Assembly: GCA_903813345.2 (NCBI GenBank)
Contig: CAIIXF020000006.1
Location: forward strand, 40,436,848 to 40,496,847
Direction: 5' to 3'
Length of the DNA stretch: 60,000 nucleotides
DNA from: Owenia fusiformis
Taxonomy: Eukaryota; Annelida; Polychaeta; Sabellida; Oweniidae
This document shows, in pieces, positions 24,701-39,700 of the stretch. The notes under the pieces were generated by a model. It was given only the letters and a program-made list of their open reading frames with translations, was not told where the DNA came from and did no database searches. The position numbers and the translations under genes were made by a program. Within the stretch, counting starts at the first letter, position 1. Each line of letters starts with the position of its first letter.

Positions 24701-27700
24701 ACCAATCAGAAAGTTAGCGGGCGCGGGCTTTTCAAAACTTATATTGGCCCGCCGTCTTGTTATAAATTTCAGTTATTGCCCAGACAGACGCATAGACGAA
24801 TGAACATACAGCTTCTTTATATCATCTTGAACTTCCTTCAGCCTGATAATTAGAACCATTATCTTAAATCCTCAAGCCTTATCTTATTTTACAGAGCATT
24901 TATAACATGAAAAAGAGATTACTTTTTACTCAAGGGAGGCCTTGTTTATACTCAAACATCATTCTATTCTGAAAGACAAGACACTATCACGTCCTCCCAA
25001 CAACAGGAAAAATCAATGACATTACGTTAACATGAGCAGTTTTAATCATTTATTGAATATTTGTCATTCATGCGAAATAACTTTAAAGTGCATAAACGTA
25101 ATGATCGCTTTATTGTAAGTAGGCGATGCTATTACCTGCTTATAAAACATGTCATATTCGTTCTATTTATAGACATACAAATGTCATATTGACATTAAAG
25201 TAGCATTAAACAGAAACTTCTTTTACAGAATTCTACTTTAGAATTTAGGCATGCCTTGAGATTTTAAGCCCATTGCGATGTAAACTACTATTACTAGACT
25301 GGAATGGAGGTTTAAACTAATTAATAAGTGAAATAATGTATGAAATTATGTCTAATATCCTTTTCACATTAGGTTACAATGACCTTGATATATTCACCAC
25401 TGTGGAGTTACCATTATGAAAGATGGTAACATTGATCTTATTTGAATATTCACCACATACACTGTGGAGTTACCATTTTGAAATTTTCAAGGTGGTAACA
25501 TTTTTTCCTGGCCATTTAGTTGTTTAAATTTTACAATTTTTTTTATTCATTTCATTAAAACATTCGTACAAATCTGTGGCCAATGGCACCTATAAGGGTG
25601 TATATTCGACCACATTCAAAAATGTAAATAAAAACAAATCTCTACATATATTAATTCAGATCAAGATGTACGTGACTTCAATTATCAACAAATGGAATTT
25701 CATTTAACTTGAGATAAAGGAATGCAAAAACATCAATTTATTCAAAAAGCTTAAATAAAATTGACAGTTTGTGACTATTTTACATGATTTGTTTGTATTT
25801 TTCATCATTATCATTTTCCGTGACAGCATATGTGAAATATATGGCTGGTTTGCATTTTTATTTTCTTGGCATTAGTTATGCACTTTTCACCAAAGTTACT
25901 ATTAAAACAAGTGCAAAACCCAAATGCTGTGTGAACATTGTTACCCCAAAACAATCTTAGGGGGAGGGGCCAATCTGAAATGTAATTAACAACAACATTA
26001 CCTGGGGGACATCAACAAAAACTTTGTAAAGTTATCAATTTGTGAAGACCATTGTTCTCTAACTGTGACATCATTGCATCCATGGTAACAACAATTGATT
26101 TATGAATTCGCAAATTTACAAGTTTCTGTGAATGACCTCCTGGTCAATATAGTCCTTAAGATGTGAACTTACATATTTAGCTATAAATGATCTATTGTCA
26201 GCAGGTCCTTCTTTTTCTTTGGCTGCTTTTTCTTGTTCCATTTTCTGGATATAACTCTGTGTGTCAGGCCTGGAAAGGTAATATAATATAATATAAAATC
26301 AAATATAATATAATATTTTAAATCAAATATAATATCTTAAATCAAATATTATATAACATATTAAAATCAAATATATATTTAATTGAACTGGTATTCACAA
26401 TCAATAAAACCAACAGGGATTAATTGCTTTATTTATGACGCATTTTAGCAAAACACAGCTCCATAATGAAGGGTTTTGTACCTGTTGCACACCTGAAAAC
26501 ACTTCCTGTTTAGTGAATATCCAACATAATGAAGCAATGGTCCTACAGTGTTACTTTAAAATCATTAGTCTTACTATTTTCTAGCTCTGATAACTAAAAT
26601 AAAGCAAAAATCATTCCCTCAACCTTTTCTTTGAAGTGAGTAAGTGTGTATTAATTACAGCTCACTAAAAAAACATTACTAAGAAACACATGACCTTTTT
26701 GAACATCAAAAATAAATTCAAAATACAATTGCAGATCTTACTTTTTGCCTAATTTAACACTGAAAACTGTAATCCCAAGAGCTTTGAAATCTTCAGAGGA
26801 CATATGTTGGACATATAGCAACTACTAACATTTATTTAAAAGTTCTACATTTAACAAAGTGTCTGATATTTTAAGAAAGTTTGACCTTTTACGTCAAAAT
26901 TGGCAATTTCTCGGAAACCAAATGAACTTGGGAAATGACCATGACAGGTCAAATAGGCACTAATGTGGATATGACATAATTTGTGCAGCCAATGTTGATG
27001 GACAGACTGACCAACTGATGGACAGACCAATGGACGAACCAAGCTGACAGAGAGATGACTAGTTGATCCGATAGTACCTAGCACTTAAAATAAAACAAAT
27101 AAAGGCCTAAATGCACCCCTGTAATATGGCAGGTGATATGCTTCCGAGATAAATGAAATTTGCAAAATCCATGATAATATTTGTTATGGTGACTGAGATA
27201 ATCGGTAAAGGAATTGGTTAAAGTGCAATTTGATAATATATTCAAACTTTGACAAAAGGTGACACGTGAACAGCAAACTTTGACACAAGGTGACACATGA
27301 ACATCTTGTTCATGACACAATCATTTTGCATATCTGAAATTCCAGAAAAATTGATCACATAATTAAAAAAATTACTTATTTTTGTCTATTTCCTGAATAT
27401 AGTGATTGTTCAATTAGAATGATATAATTCCAAATTGAAGAAGCAACGATCAATAAAAATGATTTTGTTAGTTTGAGTGCATTGTCCGCTGCCCACTAAT
27501 AAGACAATGATTACATCATTCAAGACAGGAACTTTATAAAAGATTACTTTAGCTCAATATGATATCACAACATGCATTTTTAATGTTTTCAAATCTTGAA
27601 TACAATAATAATCTGAAGTAGAGTCCTTTAGTGCAATAATCAAATCCAATATTTGCAATGTTCTTCATATTTGCAATGTTCTTAATAGATTCATTAGCAA

Positions 27701-30700
27701 TGCAAATGTAAAATATAAATATTTTTGATATATACAGAATTTCAATTTATCCTTTTACACAAGGATATACATTGAACACAAATAATTGCCACCCCTCAGA
27801 TATTTATTTTGCAAACCATAAACAGACTTATTATATATGGAACCCGTCATTTTTCAATCCAATCTGTAGATCCGAACACCTCTTTAATTTGAACAACTCT
27901 TAAGGTAAAAGTATTTTGGTCCCAATATTAATCTGCCATAAAACTTACACATTAAATAAAATAAAACAACAGTTTAAATTTGTCTCTTGTCAATAGATGG
28001 TGCCACAGGCAAGGATGACTTAATTTGATCAATGGATGAGATCCAAACATAAATTTTTGTGATTATTTTGTGTGGTACATATTAATAATGATATATTGAG
28101 TTTCTATAGTACTTTACTAAGTTAAACCATAAGAGTATGTCAATATGAAGATGTGCCGAATAGAATACCCTACAATGGTTTAAAACATTTTATGGATCTT
28201 TTAAAAAAAAAACAGGTAATAATTGTAAATAACCAAATGAATCAATACAAGCTTTGTCTGAAGAATTCACCATTAAGTAAAATTCCAACTCTTTACTCTC
28301 ATCAAATTCGTTTCTTCTTCATTGTGTTATCTACTTGACCTACTTATTCCTAATGCCGATTACTTATGGTGATTTTATCTAATAAAACATTAGAACAAGA
28401 TCAAGGGACACGGAAATTCAGTGTTCGCGCTAGCCATTAAAATTTCTGAGTCCCAGGGACGCAACCCATTTGAAAAATTTGAGTCCCCATCTAATTTTTT
28501 TGCGTCCCTCTTATTTCTTCACAAAGTTCAAGAAAATATTGTTAAAGCGAAAATAAAGTGGGCGATAATAGAGTGCTTACACTAAAATGGAATAAAAATG
28601 ACATATATTGTAATTTGATGCATCCTCCCGATAAATATCTATCACTGGGTCCTTTTTACACAATTCTTAAGTAATGTTATACCAAAATAGTACGAAATGA
28701 ATAAAGGAAATGCTCAAATTAAGAGTTTTGTTTTTCACATTTTACAAACTTGCGATCTTGAAGGTCATGTCAAGGTCGTGAACTTTTGCTTCTTTTTATT
28801 AACATTTCTCCTTATTCTGAAGACTTTTAGATGAAAAACCTCGATCTATCATTAAACAATTATCTTGATGTATAACATTAGATCAATATATAATGTTTTC
28901 TAGTGGAAATAATAAAGATAATCGTGAAAAGCAATCGTTTCAATTTGTGGGGAACCACAGGGGATTTCTGCAATATTGTATGTTTTGATCTTCCATTTTG
29001 ATTGCGGCATTTTCCGGAATATATCGGAACCAATCAAAATCCATGTCTCATACTGGAAACTCTGTAAATCTTCGGTAGTCATGATAGCCAATCAGATTTG
29101 TCGATATAAATATACCTGGATCATTGCTCGTATATCAAGGTAGTGAGTTTGAAAATCTTGATGAAAATCATGTTTCACCGCTACTGTGCTGCAGTAAAAG
29201 TTATCTTGAAGCAGTTTATAATTTTTGCGTCCTAGGGACGTAAGTTGATTTTGATTTTTACGTCCAACCTTCTGAAATTTCCGTAAAAATGGCAAAAAAC
29301 GGCGTCAACGTGAACACTGGAATGGACATGGACACTTACACTTATACCATGGGCTTTCAAAAGCCCATGCTTATACTCATTCTGATTCAGATTCTAACGA
29401 TGATTGATGCGATTATCAACACTTCAACAGTATAATAAAGATTCAAACTCAGTGAATTAAATAAGGTAAACCTCAATTCTAGTGCAAATACAGCCAAGTA
29501 CATGTGTCTGTAAAGTGTACAGGTCTATCAGGGCATTTCATTTAGGCTTAAGGGCATTCATTTTAGGCTCAAGGGCATTCATTCTAGGCTCAAGGGCATT
29601 CAATTTAGGCTCAAGACCAATTCACTTCTTTTTGACAGCATTTGCCTCATTTCTAGCTATGCTCATGATATCGTTTACATATTGTTCAAAGCTCAAATGG
29701 GATGGGTTCATGTTATATTTTTAAATAATTTTTTCCTCTGTTCAAATTGAACTTTAACAAAACTATAGCATAACAATGAGTTGGCATCTGAACTGTGAAT
29801 TCATTTAAAAGATTAAGCACTAATATGTATAGCAGCATTGAAAAAGAAAGTAATGATAATGTGACCCTATGTTAACTGAACTAGTCTGACATCTATTTGA
29901 GGATGAATGACTTGATATCAAAGGAAACCTCCAGTAGCAGGCCCATCAACAGTTTTTGCCAAGGGTGGGTGTGGCTTTTTTAAATTCTAGGGAGGTTCAA
30001 ATTGTCAGTTGTTAAACTATTAGCGGGGGGTGGTTCAATGGCCTTAGATCACTTGAAGAGTGCTCGAAATAGTGAAAAACTGCATGTTTTTGAAGAGTGT
30101 TTGGCAAGACGGAGACTTTTTGCTTGAACCAATTTGGTAATAATATTACCAAAATTGTTATATCCTAGCTAAGGTCTGGAGATGAACAATATAGTAATAT
30201 TACCAAAACAAAAACTGTTCCTTGCCAGCCAGATTAAAATTGTTAGGGAATCTGGTTGCAAATTCTCCTTGGGCTGTGCTTTTACAAGTTTAAAACAAGT
30301 TAAATGTAGAATCTGTCTAATTTGAACACCACTGGGATCAGCCAAAAGGGTTCTGATTAGCAGGCATTCACATTTCAAGGTTTATTTAAGCATAAGTCAA
30401 TAGGATATAACAAAATTGGGACAAAGAAATTGTTAAAGTTAACATGTGTTCGGATAAGAGAGATGTTCAGATATACAGCTTTCACGATAGTACTTACATA
30501 GGACCAGCTAAAGATGTTCTTATATCTACAGTTGTATTAAAGTTTTTAAGACTTGACTCTGGCACAGTTATCCCCGCACAATGAGATAGGTATGTCACCA
30601 TAGAAATACCCACAATTCCTCCAGATGACCCGACACTGATGATTATCTGGTCAGATAATTTAGATTCGTACATTGAACACTGAAAAAAATGTTTTAAAGT

Positions 30701-33700
30701 GCATAATTTGCATCAGAACTATTCCAATACTACGACATGTAATATCTTCCATGGAATACATAATTGTCAAACATAATTGTAATAACGCAGATGCAAGTAG
30801 GTAGTTAACAGTCTCACCACCAGGTGGCTCGTCTGGGTCAGATAACATGGCAGGTATAGTAGAAAGTTCCCTTTAACTTAAATTACATCTGTTAAAATTA
30901 GTGGTTCAATTTACACACCACCTTCATGTATCTTATAGTTGTGCATATAAAAAAATGTCCCGTTAAACATTTTCTGTAAAAGAAAATGTTATCTGTCCAA
31001 TACAAGAAAAGATATTTCACTTTTTGTGATTTTGTAACGTGGGCTCTATAGGGAATCTCCCTCTCTATAAGTCACTTTTAAAAAAAATTAAATTTTCAAA
31101 AGCTGATAAACAATTTTCGAAACCATACATCCAGATGTACTTTTACATGTACATTTCAAATATTACATCATTTTGACTGAATTGTGAATATTTATGACGT
31201 AAATCAAGATTATTTCTACTGCATCTAGTCTATTACATAACTGTATTACATTATTGTAATTACATAACTGTTTTACATAATTGTACTACATAATTGTTTT
31301 ACATAATTCCACTACATAATTGCTTTACATAATTCTAGTACATAATTGTTTCAACTAATTGTACTACATAATTAGCCTGTATTTTTATGAGATGATTAAC
31401 TGCCAATCAAAAAAATACATCTTTTAATTTTTAGGATGTTGTGGAAAACTTTGGAAGTTTCTGTTCTTGTATAAATGTAACATATAACTGGTCTGTAAAA
31501 TCTACTTACAGCTTTCATGAAAGATGACACATATTGCACATTGCTATTTGAAGTCTTCACAGGTATTCTGATTCTGTAGTTGCCATCACTTTTTACCAAA
31601 GCCTGAAACATGATAAACTTATTTAGAGTCACATAAGTACAACCTTTCAAGTGTAGGACCTAAGGAACTGAAACCTGATGGTCAAAATGGCATTACGGAC
31701 CAGTTGTAATGTTATTTTCCTATACCTAGTGAAAAAATCATCTGGTTCGTCTCAAAAGTAGCCTGGTCCAGGAGTATGACCTTCAACAGGAGTACAATAT
31801 TTAACATGAGTACAACCTTCAACATGAGTAACAACCTTTAACATGAGTACAACCTTCGATCTCATAAATGTTCGATAAGGGAATTCACTAATTTGTTAAC
31901 AACCAACCATTTTCAAAATGTGACATCATTTTATATTTGAATATACTTTTTGCATCTGAAGTTAAACCAGTCCAGTAAAACCTGTCTAAGTGGAACACAT
32001 TTGGTACCTATGAAAAGTGTTCCACTTTGGAGGTGCTCCACTTATAGAGGTTCATTTAACCTTAAGTCAGTTGGTCTTTGGACTCTGAAAAGTGTTCAAC
32101 TTCTAGACGTGTTCAACTTTACAGGTTTCACTGTATTTGCTTAACTTATATTTCAATGTATGTCTAGTCAATATTTCTATATTAGTATTTTGCTAATACC
32201 TAATTTATATCAAAAAGCCAATCCAGAGGAAGTTCAGGTTTAGGATATTTCCCAGAATTCACAAGCCTATCCCTATGTTGAGAAGAACCTATAGAGATTC
32301 ATTTTTATATGAAGATAGCATCATCTATGAATTCTGGGATATTCCCCTTCTTGCTATACCTTTAATTTTGCTTTTTCATCTTTAGTTAGTGGAGCAAGCT
32401 GGTTGAATGTGGCAACATTGGCCTTCATTGACTGAATTGTAATCGTGCCTCTTTCGGTGAACTCGGCATCTGGAAAATTAAAAGTACATTATTACCTTAT
32501 TTCTGATAGATATTAACAGCAATAATATAAACAAGGCATCCAAGCATGCAAATTATCACCACCTGCCATTTGTTACAGACACCGGACACCAAATACCACC
32601 AATTGAACACTGACTGCAGAACACCAACCAGCAATCATCATTAACAAAAAAGTTGGACGATAAAAATATCACGACTTTTGGTGACAGAGTTACAAAGACA
32701 CACAAATGTGTGTTTAATTTGCAAATTCATAGAATCGATTCATAAAAATAAATCACTTTAACCAACATATTTCTATGGGCTGCATTGAAAAGTAATTCCT
32801 CATACTAAATATGCAGTGATTTAATTGTTGTTTTGTACCAAATATGAAAATGAAGCAGGGGTGTAACAGGACCTTTTCCCCATGGACATAAGTAGAAGCA
32901 TTATTTGGTCTCACAAATCTATTTGAAATAGAAAAGTCTAGTTTAATGTAATAAATTCAAGGTTACCTGATCCGAATGCATGTTCAACAGGGAATGATGA
33001 ACGTCCTTCAAACTCCTCGTCAGTCTAAAACATGCAAAGAAATAAATGTCAAAGTTTAAAAAATCACGAATCTTGTTTGTATCTCATGAACTCCAAACAT
33101 CCTTGACATTAGTTGGCGACCTACTTATTGAACAAAAAACAATTACGTTTTGGTGAGTTTGATCATTTCATTATATCAAACTGTACCCGCCTATAAACAC
33201 ATAATTTTGCTTTTAGTTTAAGATGAAATCTCTTCAACATATTCACCAATTTTCATGGTGAACATTATTATAAATAATAAATAAACCAGAAATTTATATC
33301 AAGGGAGGAGCTTTTTCCAAGGCGGAGCTTTTTGACAGTTTAGGCTAAAAAAACATGCAAAAAGTGCTTTGAAAGAATTTCTAGCCGGGGGTGGGGGGTG
33401 TTTCCCCAGCTGATGCTCATTACTGATTAACTACTGTATGCGACAACATGAGAAGCAGGGTTCTCACTAGGAAATGTTTAAGCCCCAGATTTTTGCGGTA
33501 TCGTGACTTCTCCCCCCCCCCATGTGAGATAAGAAATACTTTTCAAAATACTACTGAAGATTATCTTCCTATTTTAATCATATTTATACAGACTGACTTC
33601 TGACTTCCTATTTCTTGTTTGTATCCAGTTTTATGTATTTTCTCATGGGCTTTCAATACCATGATTTTCTCAAGAGTGTAAATAATGTGACAAAAATGTA

Positions 33701-36700
33701 AAATTAGACTATGGAAAAAACACTTCAGACTCTTGAAAGGCTATTAGACTCTGGAGCAAGAGGGTCTAAAGACATTAGACCCTGGAGAATCTCCAGACCC
33801 GGATATATACTCCCATACGTGGAAGTACGGACAAATATTAGCCTCTGCTCGTAACACGTGATTGGGAAATCAAGAGAAATTGATTGGTTACACTGTGCGT
33901 ATTAATCGATAACCCAAAGTGCGGTGAACTAATATCAACAAAACTTTGACTCAAATTTCTTTTCGCTGAGATTTATTGCAATATTTCATTCATTTTGATT
34001 TTGAAACGTAAAATAATAATTATTTCATAATAATATTTTAAAAATAAAATTGAATTCATCTACGTTGAAAGGGGGACTACATTCGACAATTTTTGATTAT
34101 TCCTTCTGCCTACCGCAGTGTTTTATACCGACACACTGCCATGCCTTGCAACAATTTTCGTTCAGTGCAGTCGTGCCTATCTACAAATGTCAGTTGCTGG
34201 ATATAGGATATTTTTTTAGAAATCTACATTTTTACTAAACGCAACACAGATGTTGATACATATTGAACTATAACAGCACATATAAAGCAACTATCGATCA
34301 ACAGTTTTATAGAAATATGTCATCTTAAAACATAAGACAACGCAATTTTTTTCATGCAGTGAATCATGTTTTTTACAAATTTTTCAGAACAAATATCCTT
34401 CTAAAACTCTCTAGGGGAAATGGTCCTAATTATCGCACAATCCTAATTATCGCACGATTGTCCTAAATAGCTAAAATATGCACCTGCCATCTTTAAAAAA
34501 GATTTTTTTCGTAACCAGTGTTACGAAAAACAGTTCAACACCATTACTCCCAATCTTCTTGATTTATTCATATTATATCTCTTCATATTTTAAGAATTGT
34601 TTACTTCCGCTATTTTCATAAATGCTATTGTGCAAGAAGTGAAATTTGTCTGACAAAATTTGACCCCCCTCCAAATAAAGACAGAAAAGTAAGTGTATAA
34701 TCTATATTTTGTTGATATTTTACACTAAAACTGATAGAAAAATTACTATAACATATGTACGTATCTGTTATAAACAGAGAAATGTATACAGTATCGTGAA
34801 ATGACATCTGAAACACAACTGTGCGATAATTAGGACGACTGTGCGATAATTAGGACCACCTCACATGCAAGTCTAAGGGGTCTTAAAGTGTTAGCGTCCG
34901 GAAATTGAGAAATGTCAAACACTACTTAAATTTCAGAAGAAAGGTTGATCTTTCGTCTCATATTCTCAAAGTAAGATGAAAATATCATATTTGAAATCGT
35001 CAATAGTTTTCAAGAGTACCCGTGCGGTGATAGGACCATTTCCCCTACGTGTAATAATAATGCCACACACTTTTATCTACTTAACAGGGGTGGAATAGCA
35101 ATACACTGCAGAGACGAAGAAGATAAACAGGAGATACTGAACTACAGCTGGCCGAAAGAAGCTTTCAACCACTCAGGTAATAAAATACAGGTTCATGAAT
35201 CTGTTCAAAACACGAAAATAGCCAGGTGTATCTTGCGAGGTGTTCACCAAAAGTTAACTGATGACTTCATTCAAAGCACTATAGAGGATAAAATAGAAAG
35301 GAAAGTTACAATTAGACGCCTCAGATATAGAGACACTGGCAAATATCTCCCTATAGTACATGTTATGTGCAAAAGTCAGGAAGACTTAAGTAAGTTATAT
35401 CAAATCAAAATCTCAGTAGGAAATAAAACATGGAAACCAGAACCTTACATCAAGGCAAAGTATAGGGTGATCAGGTGTTTTAAATGTCAAGAGTACGGGC
35501 ACGTAGCCAATATATGCCAAAATAATGTGCGCTGTGAAAGATGCAGCCAAAAGCACAATAGCTACCAATGCTCAGAAGCAATGAAATGTGCGAACTGTGG
35601 GAGCAACCATAAAGCAAGTGATGTAAAATGCCCCAGATTTATAGATACAAAGAACACTATTAGTAAAAGAACATAATCAAAATGTACCAAATAAAGTCCA
35701 TGCACACAACATTGTATATATGTTTCTTATTGCAATTTGTATATTATATAAACTTATGTATGTTTAAAAAAGATAACTATAGCAAAATGAGAGTAGCCCA
35801 AGTAAATGTGAGATCATCCATAGAATATTTGGAAAAAATAATAGACCAGAAGGTAAGTGTTTTCTGTCTCACTGAGATCTGGGACCCAGAATTCCAGAAT
35901 ATGAAAGTACTCAATAACTGGAACTGGAATATTACAAAACGAGGTAACAGACGAGGAGGTGGAGCGGCAATAGTAACCTCAAATCAGGTAAAGGTTATCG
36001 AAAGAAAAGACCTGAATCACAATGATATAGAAGCAGTATGGAGTGAAATATATCATGAAAGCTCACATTTTATCCTTGCCTCAATTTACATCCCTCCAGA
36101 GGATAAAGAGTCCCTGGCAAAATTCATTGAACACTTCAATCAAAAAATCAAACATGTAAAAATGCCCATCGTGCTAACAGGGGATCTAAATGCTAAACAT
36201 CCATTATGGAGCTGTAATAAGACCAATGAGGCAGGGGTAGCTATAGCCAACATGATCATGACTAACGACCTAAGTATCATGAACAATGAAACCCCTACCA
36301 GAGGACAAACCATTATAGACCTCACAATAGCTACAAGTAGCATGAAGCATGAAATAAGTAAATGGATGGTAAGGGATGACATATATCTGAACACGGACCA
36401 TAATCTGATATTATTTGATATAGGAAGAGAGCAAGAGGAACTTATAGAGGAAAGGTATGACTACAGAAAATCTAACTGGACAGAATATCAAAATGCATGT
36501 AATAATATTTTCTCTAATTGGATTTCAGAATTCTCTGATAGGACCACAACTGAGGAAGATTACAAATCTTTCCGACAGGCGATTTTTCAAGCGGCGGATA
36601 CTGTAGATTGGGTTAATTTGGCGCTACTTAATTTGGCGATTTTGCCATTTTTGGCATATTGGCGGCTATTTAATTTGGCGGATATGCAAAAAAAATTTCA

Positions 36701-39700
36701 AACTTACGTGCTGTTTCCTAATTACCACGTAAATGGGCATCTTTGGCTATGTTCATTTTTTCTTATGAGGACCATTGGCGATATTCATCACGTTTGTACA
36801 TTTTTGATATCTAATAAGATCATCCTTTACATTTTGCACCTCGATCGATGCTGCTTCTATACCACGCTTTTCCTTTCCTAGTTTTTCCCTGAGTATTAAT
36901 GAGTGACTGACCAGTTCTGAGCCAATTTATGAGAGACATTTTTTCACATTTTTGGAAAAAACTAAACCGGAAGTGACCTAAATATACTGGACGAAATACC
37001 CTAGATAATTCCCGGGGATTCATTCTAAATTTTGGCGAAGATTTATATTGGCGAATTTTTCAATTTCGCCAAATTCGCCAAATTAAAGCGGGCGCCAAAT
37101 TAACCCAATCTACAGTACAACCCTTACAAAAAAGAAAGTAAGTAAGTATTCTAAATCTTGGTGGAATGAACAACTCTCAAACCAAATAAAAATTGTCAGA
37201 AAAGCCGGCAGAAAGTTCAAACTCAGACGAGACCCCACCAATGAAAATGTCTATATAAAAGAAAGAACGAAATTCAAAGAAATGGCTGATACAGCAAGAC
37301 AAACATACTGGAATGAGCTTTTTCAAACCCTGGACTCGAAAAACAGTAATGATATGTGGAAAGTTGTGAAAAAACATTAAATCAAGATAAAAAAATAGTC
37401 CAGCCAATTAAAAGAGAAGATGACACCATAGCATTCTCAGATGAAGAGATTGCTACAGAAATGCTAAATCATTATGGCAAGGAATGCCTAGACGTACAGA
37501 ACACATACAATACATGGTATAATCATGTTCAATCATATGTATCAGAATTCCTCCATAATGAAAAGGAGAGAATATGTGATAATACTTACAATGGTAATTC
37601 AGACCTGGGTGCTGAAGATATCACAAAGCATGAAGTATATAAAGCCATAAAAGAGCCAAATCAGCTCCCAGCCCCAGGGAAAAAATCCAATATATTCTCA
37701 TACAAAAGGGAGGAAATATCTTAATAGACGCTCTGCTACTTATGTACCAAAAGAGCTGGAAGTTAGTTGAGATTCCCCTTGAATATACAATTGACCCAAA
37801 ACATATGATCCCAAAACCAAACAAACCAACATACAACAAATCAACATCATATAGACCTATAACATTAGAATCAATCCTAGGTAAGCTCTATGAAAAAATT
37901 ATATCATATAGATACTCATGGATTGCATTGAAACTTAACCTAACATCTCCATTTCAGGAAGCCTACTTAGAGCAACACAACTGCCAACAAATATTGCTGA
38001 GGCTAACACAAGAGGTGCAACAAGGTTTGAACGACAAACTACACACAGTAGCAGTAACAATAGACTATGAGTCATGTTTTGAACGTATCTGGCGGGAAGG
38101 GCTACTCTACAAATTAATCAAGAAAGGACTTAGAAGCAGAACCCTGTGTTATATCGCGGAATACCTACTTAAGAGACAATACTCAATCACTGTAAATAAC
38201 TACACAACACCTCTGAGGAGGTCTTCTATTGGTATACCTCAGGGGGCTGTAATTAGCCCGCAGCTCTGCAACACCTACACAGCAGATGCTCTCGTTAACA
38301 TTAAAGCCAGCTATGGTGAATATGCTGATGCCATTATCATCTGGTCAAGTGACAAAGATCTAAACAAAGCTATTGAATCAATACAAGATGATCTAACAAC
38401 CATTCAAACATGGTGCGCAAAATGGAACATGAGTTTTGCGCCAAGTAAAACTAAAGCAATTGTCTTCTCACCACCTAAACTTCAAACAGTGAAACCCAAC
38501 TCTATACAGCTAGATAAGGGTCATGTTGACATAGTCAAATCAACCAAAGTCCTTGGTGTAATTCTAGATGAGAATTTAGAATACAACCTACATGTAAGAG
38601 ACAGAACTAAAAAGGGCTTTGCAGCATTGAAAAGAATCTCCGACTTCACTAGTGCAAATGCTGGATGCACACAGTCAGCTTTTGTGTACTTATATAAAAA
38701 TCTAGTTTTACCAAACATAGATTATGGCTGTGTCTTACTAGCCTGTACACATAGAGAAGCTACAATACAATTTCAGAAAGTCCAAAGGCTGGCTTTGCTG
38801 AAAGCATCAGGGTGCATGTACACAACAAGCTCTGATGCACTGGATGTCATAACAAACTGCCAACCTATTGACATACACTTAAGAAAGCGTCAATGCCAAG
38901 AATTTACCAGAGTTCTATGTAAAAATGAAAATGATCCTTTAACAAAAACTCTGAACTCATGGAAAGAGAAATCCCAAGCAACAATTGAAAAGAAACCCAC
39001 AACCTTCAACATTTTAAACTCCAGACTCAGGGAATTTAACCCATCTAGAGACACATGTTATGAAAAGGAATTCAAAACAAATCTAGAATTTCCACCATAT
39101 CAACTAAATATCAAGGAAGGTAGTGACACAACAGGGGTGAGTAAAATAGAACAATGTAAAATAATTGAAGAGAAGATAAAAACATTGAGCAATAAATCTG
39201 TGATTGTCTTCACTGACGGTTCAACTTTGACTAATCCAGGACCAACAGGGTCTAGCACGATCATATTTCTAGCCTGAACAAAGTCTGATCCTGTTTGCTT
39301 GAAAAAAGCAGTCAGTGCGAAAAGCAATAACTTTAGTGGGGAGGTTCATGCTTTGCACCTTGCACTTGATTTCCTGCACACTTTACCTATTAACAATTCT
39401 GAAATTCACATCTTTGGCGATTGCCAACCTGCACTTTCAGAAGTAGCAAACCCAGGTCTGAAATAAATCCATTTTACAGGAAAGTGACGTAACGAAAAAC
39501 CAAGTTCGTGCTATTACGGAAGAGCTCGGGAAATTCCGTTATAACCGCCATCTTAATCGAACTTCGACCAAAAGAGCCATAAGAAACAAAAAGACCTCGT
39601 TCTGCCAACTAACCCAGACAATCGACGGTTCCAATATATTAGAAGTTACTCTACTCTGACTTCTGTCAGCTCTGGGAAGTTGGATCGAAAATTCTTGAAG

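Larger units (their letters stand above)
15729..26172. other. EMC10 intron 6 (10.4 kb)
   Basis: Holds a processed retrocopy, a 234 bp element with a 10 bp target duplication, nested CAGTGGAGACGAT elements, several tandem repeats and an inverted repeat, listed separately. The segments at about 16130-16330 and 16500-17000 are an old direct duplication (shared GGTGATTCATAT and AACATATTGTATT words). The stretches 17640-18980 and 23400-24400 show nothing recognisable. Confidence 0.8.
26270..30497. other. EMC10 intron 5 (4.2 kb)
   Basis: Contains an AT-only stretch, an inverted dispersed repeat, an hAT-like element and several short direct repeats, listed separately. The pair CATATTTGCAATGTTCTT is duplicated near 27645-27690. 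Positions 27700-28400 show nothing recognisable. Confidence 0.75.
35086..39460 (+). mobile_element. Degenerate non-LTR retrotransposon (LINE) with EN, RT and RNase H
   Basis: Order: CCHC nucleocapsid-like ORF1 end, AP-type endonuclease, TIR-element insertion, reverse transcriptase, RNase H. The presence of both an AP endonuclease and RNase H points to the I-type group (I/Nimb/Ingi-like); this is inference. It is 5'-truncated within ORF1 and ends abruptly in RNase H, with no 3' tail visible. Inactive: interrupted, frameshifted at least twice, with an internal stop and a damaged RT active site. Confidence 0.9.

Noticed and set aside
29482-29724. Open frame with repeated AFILGSR
   Set aside because: Translation of a 21-22 bp tandem repeat.
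35233-35235. Start codon of the LINE ORF1
   Set aside because: The codon is TTG and the frame is open well upstream with family-like residues, so this is not a start.
36601-36881. C-terminal extension of the endonuclease frame (VDWVNLALL...)
   Set aside because: It is read-through into the inserted TIR element; the same residues appear from the copy near 12240-12330.
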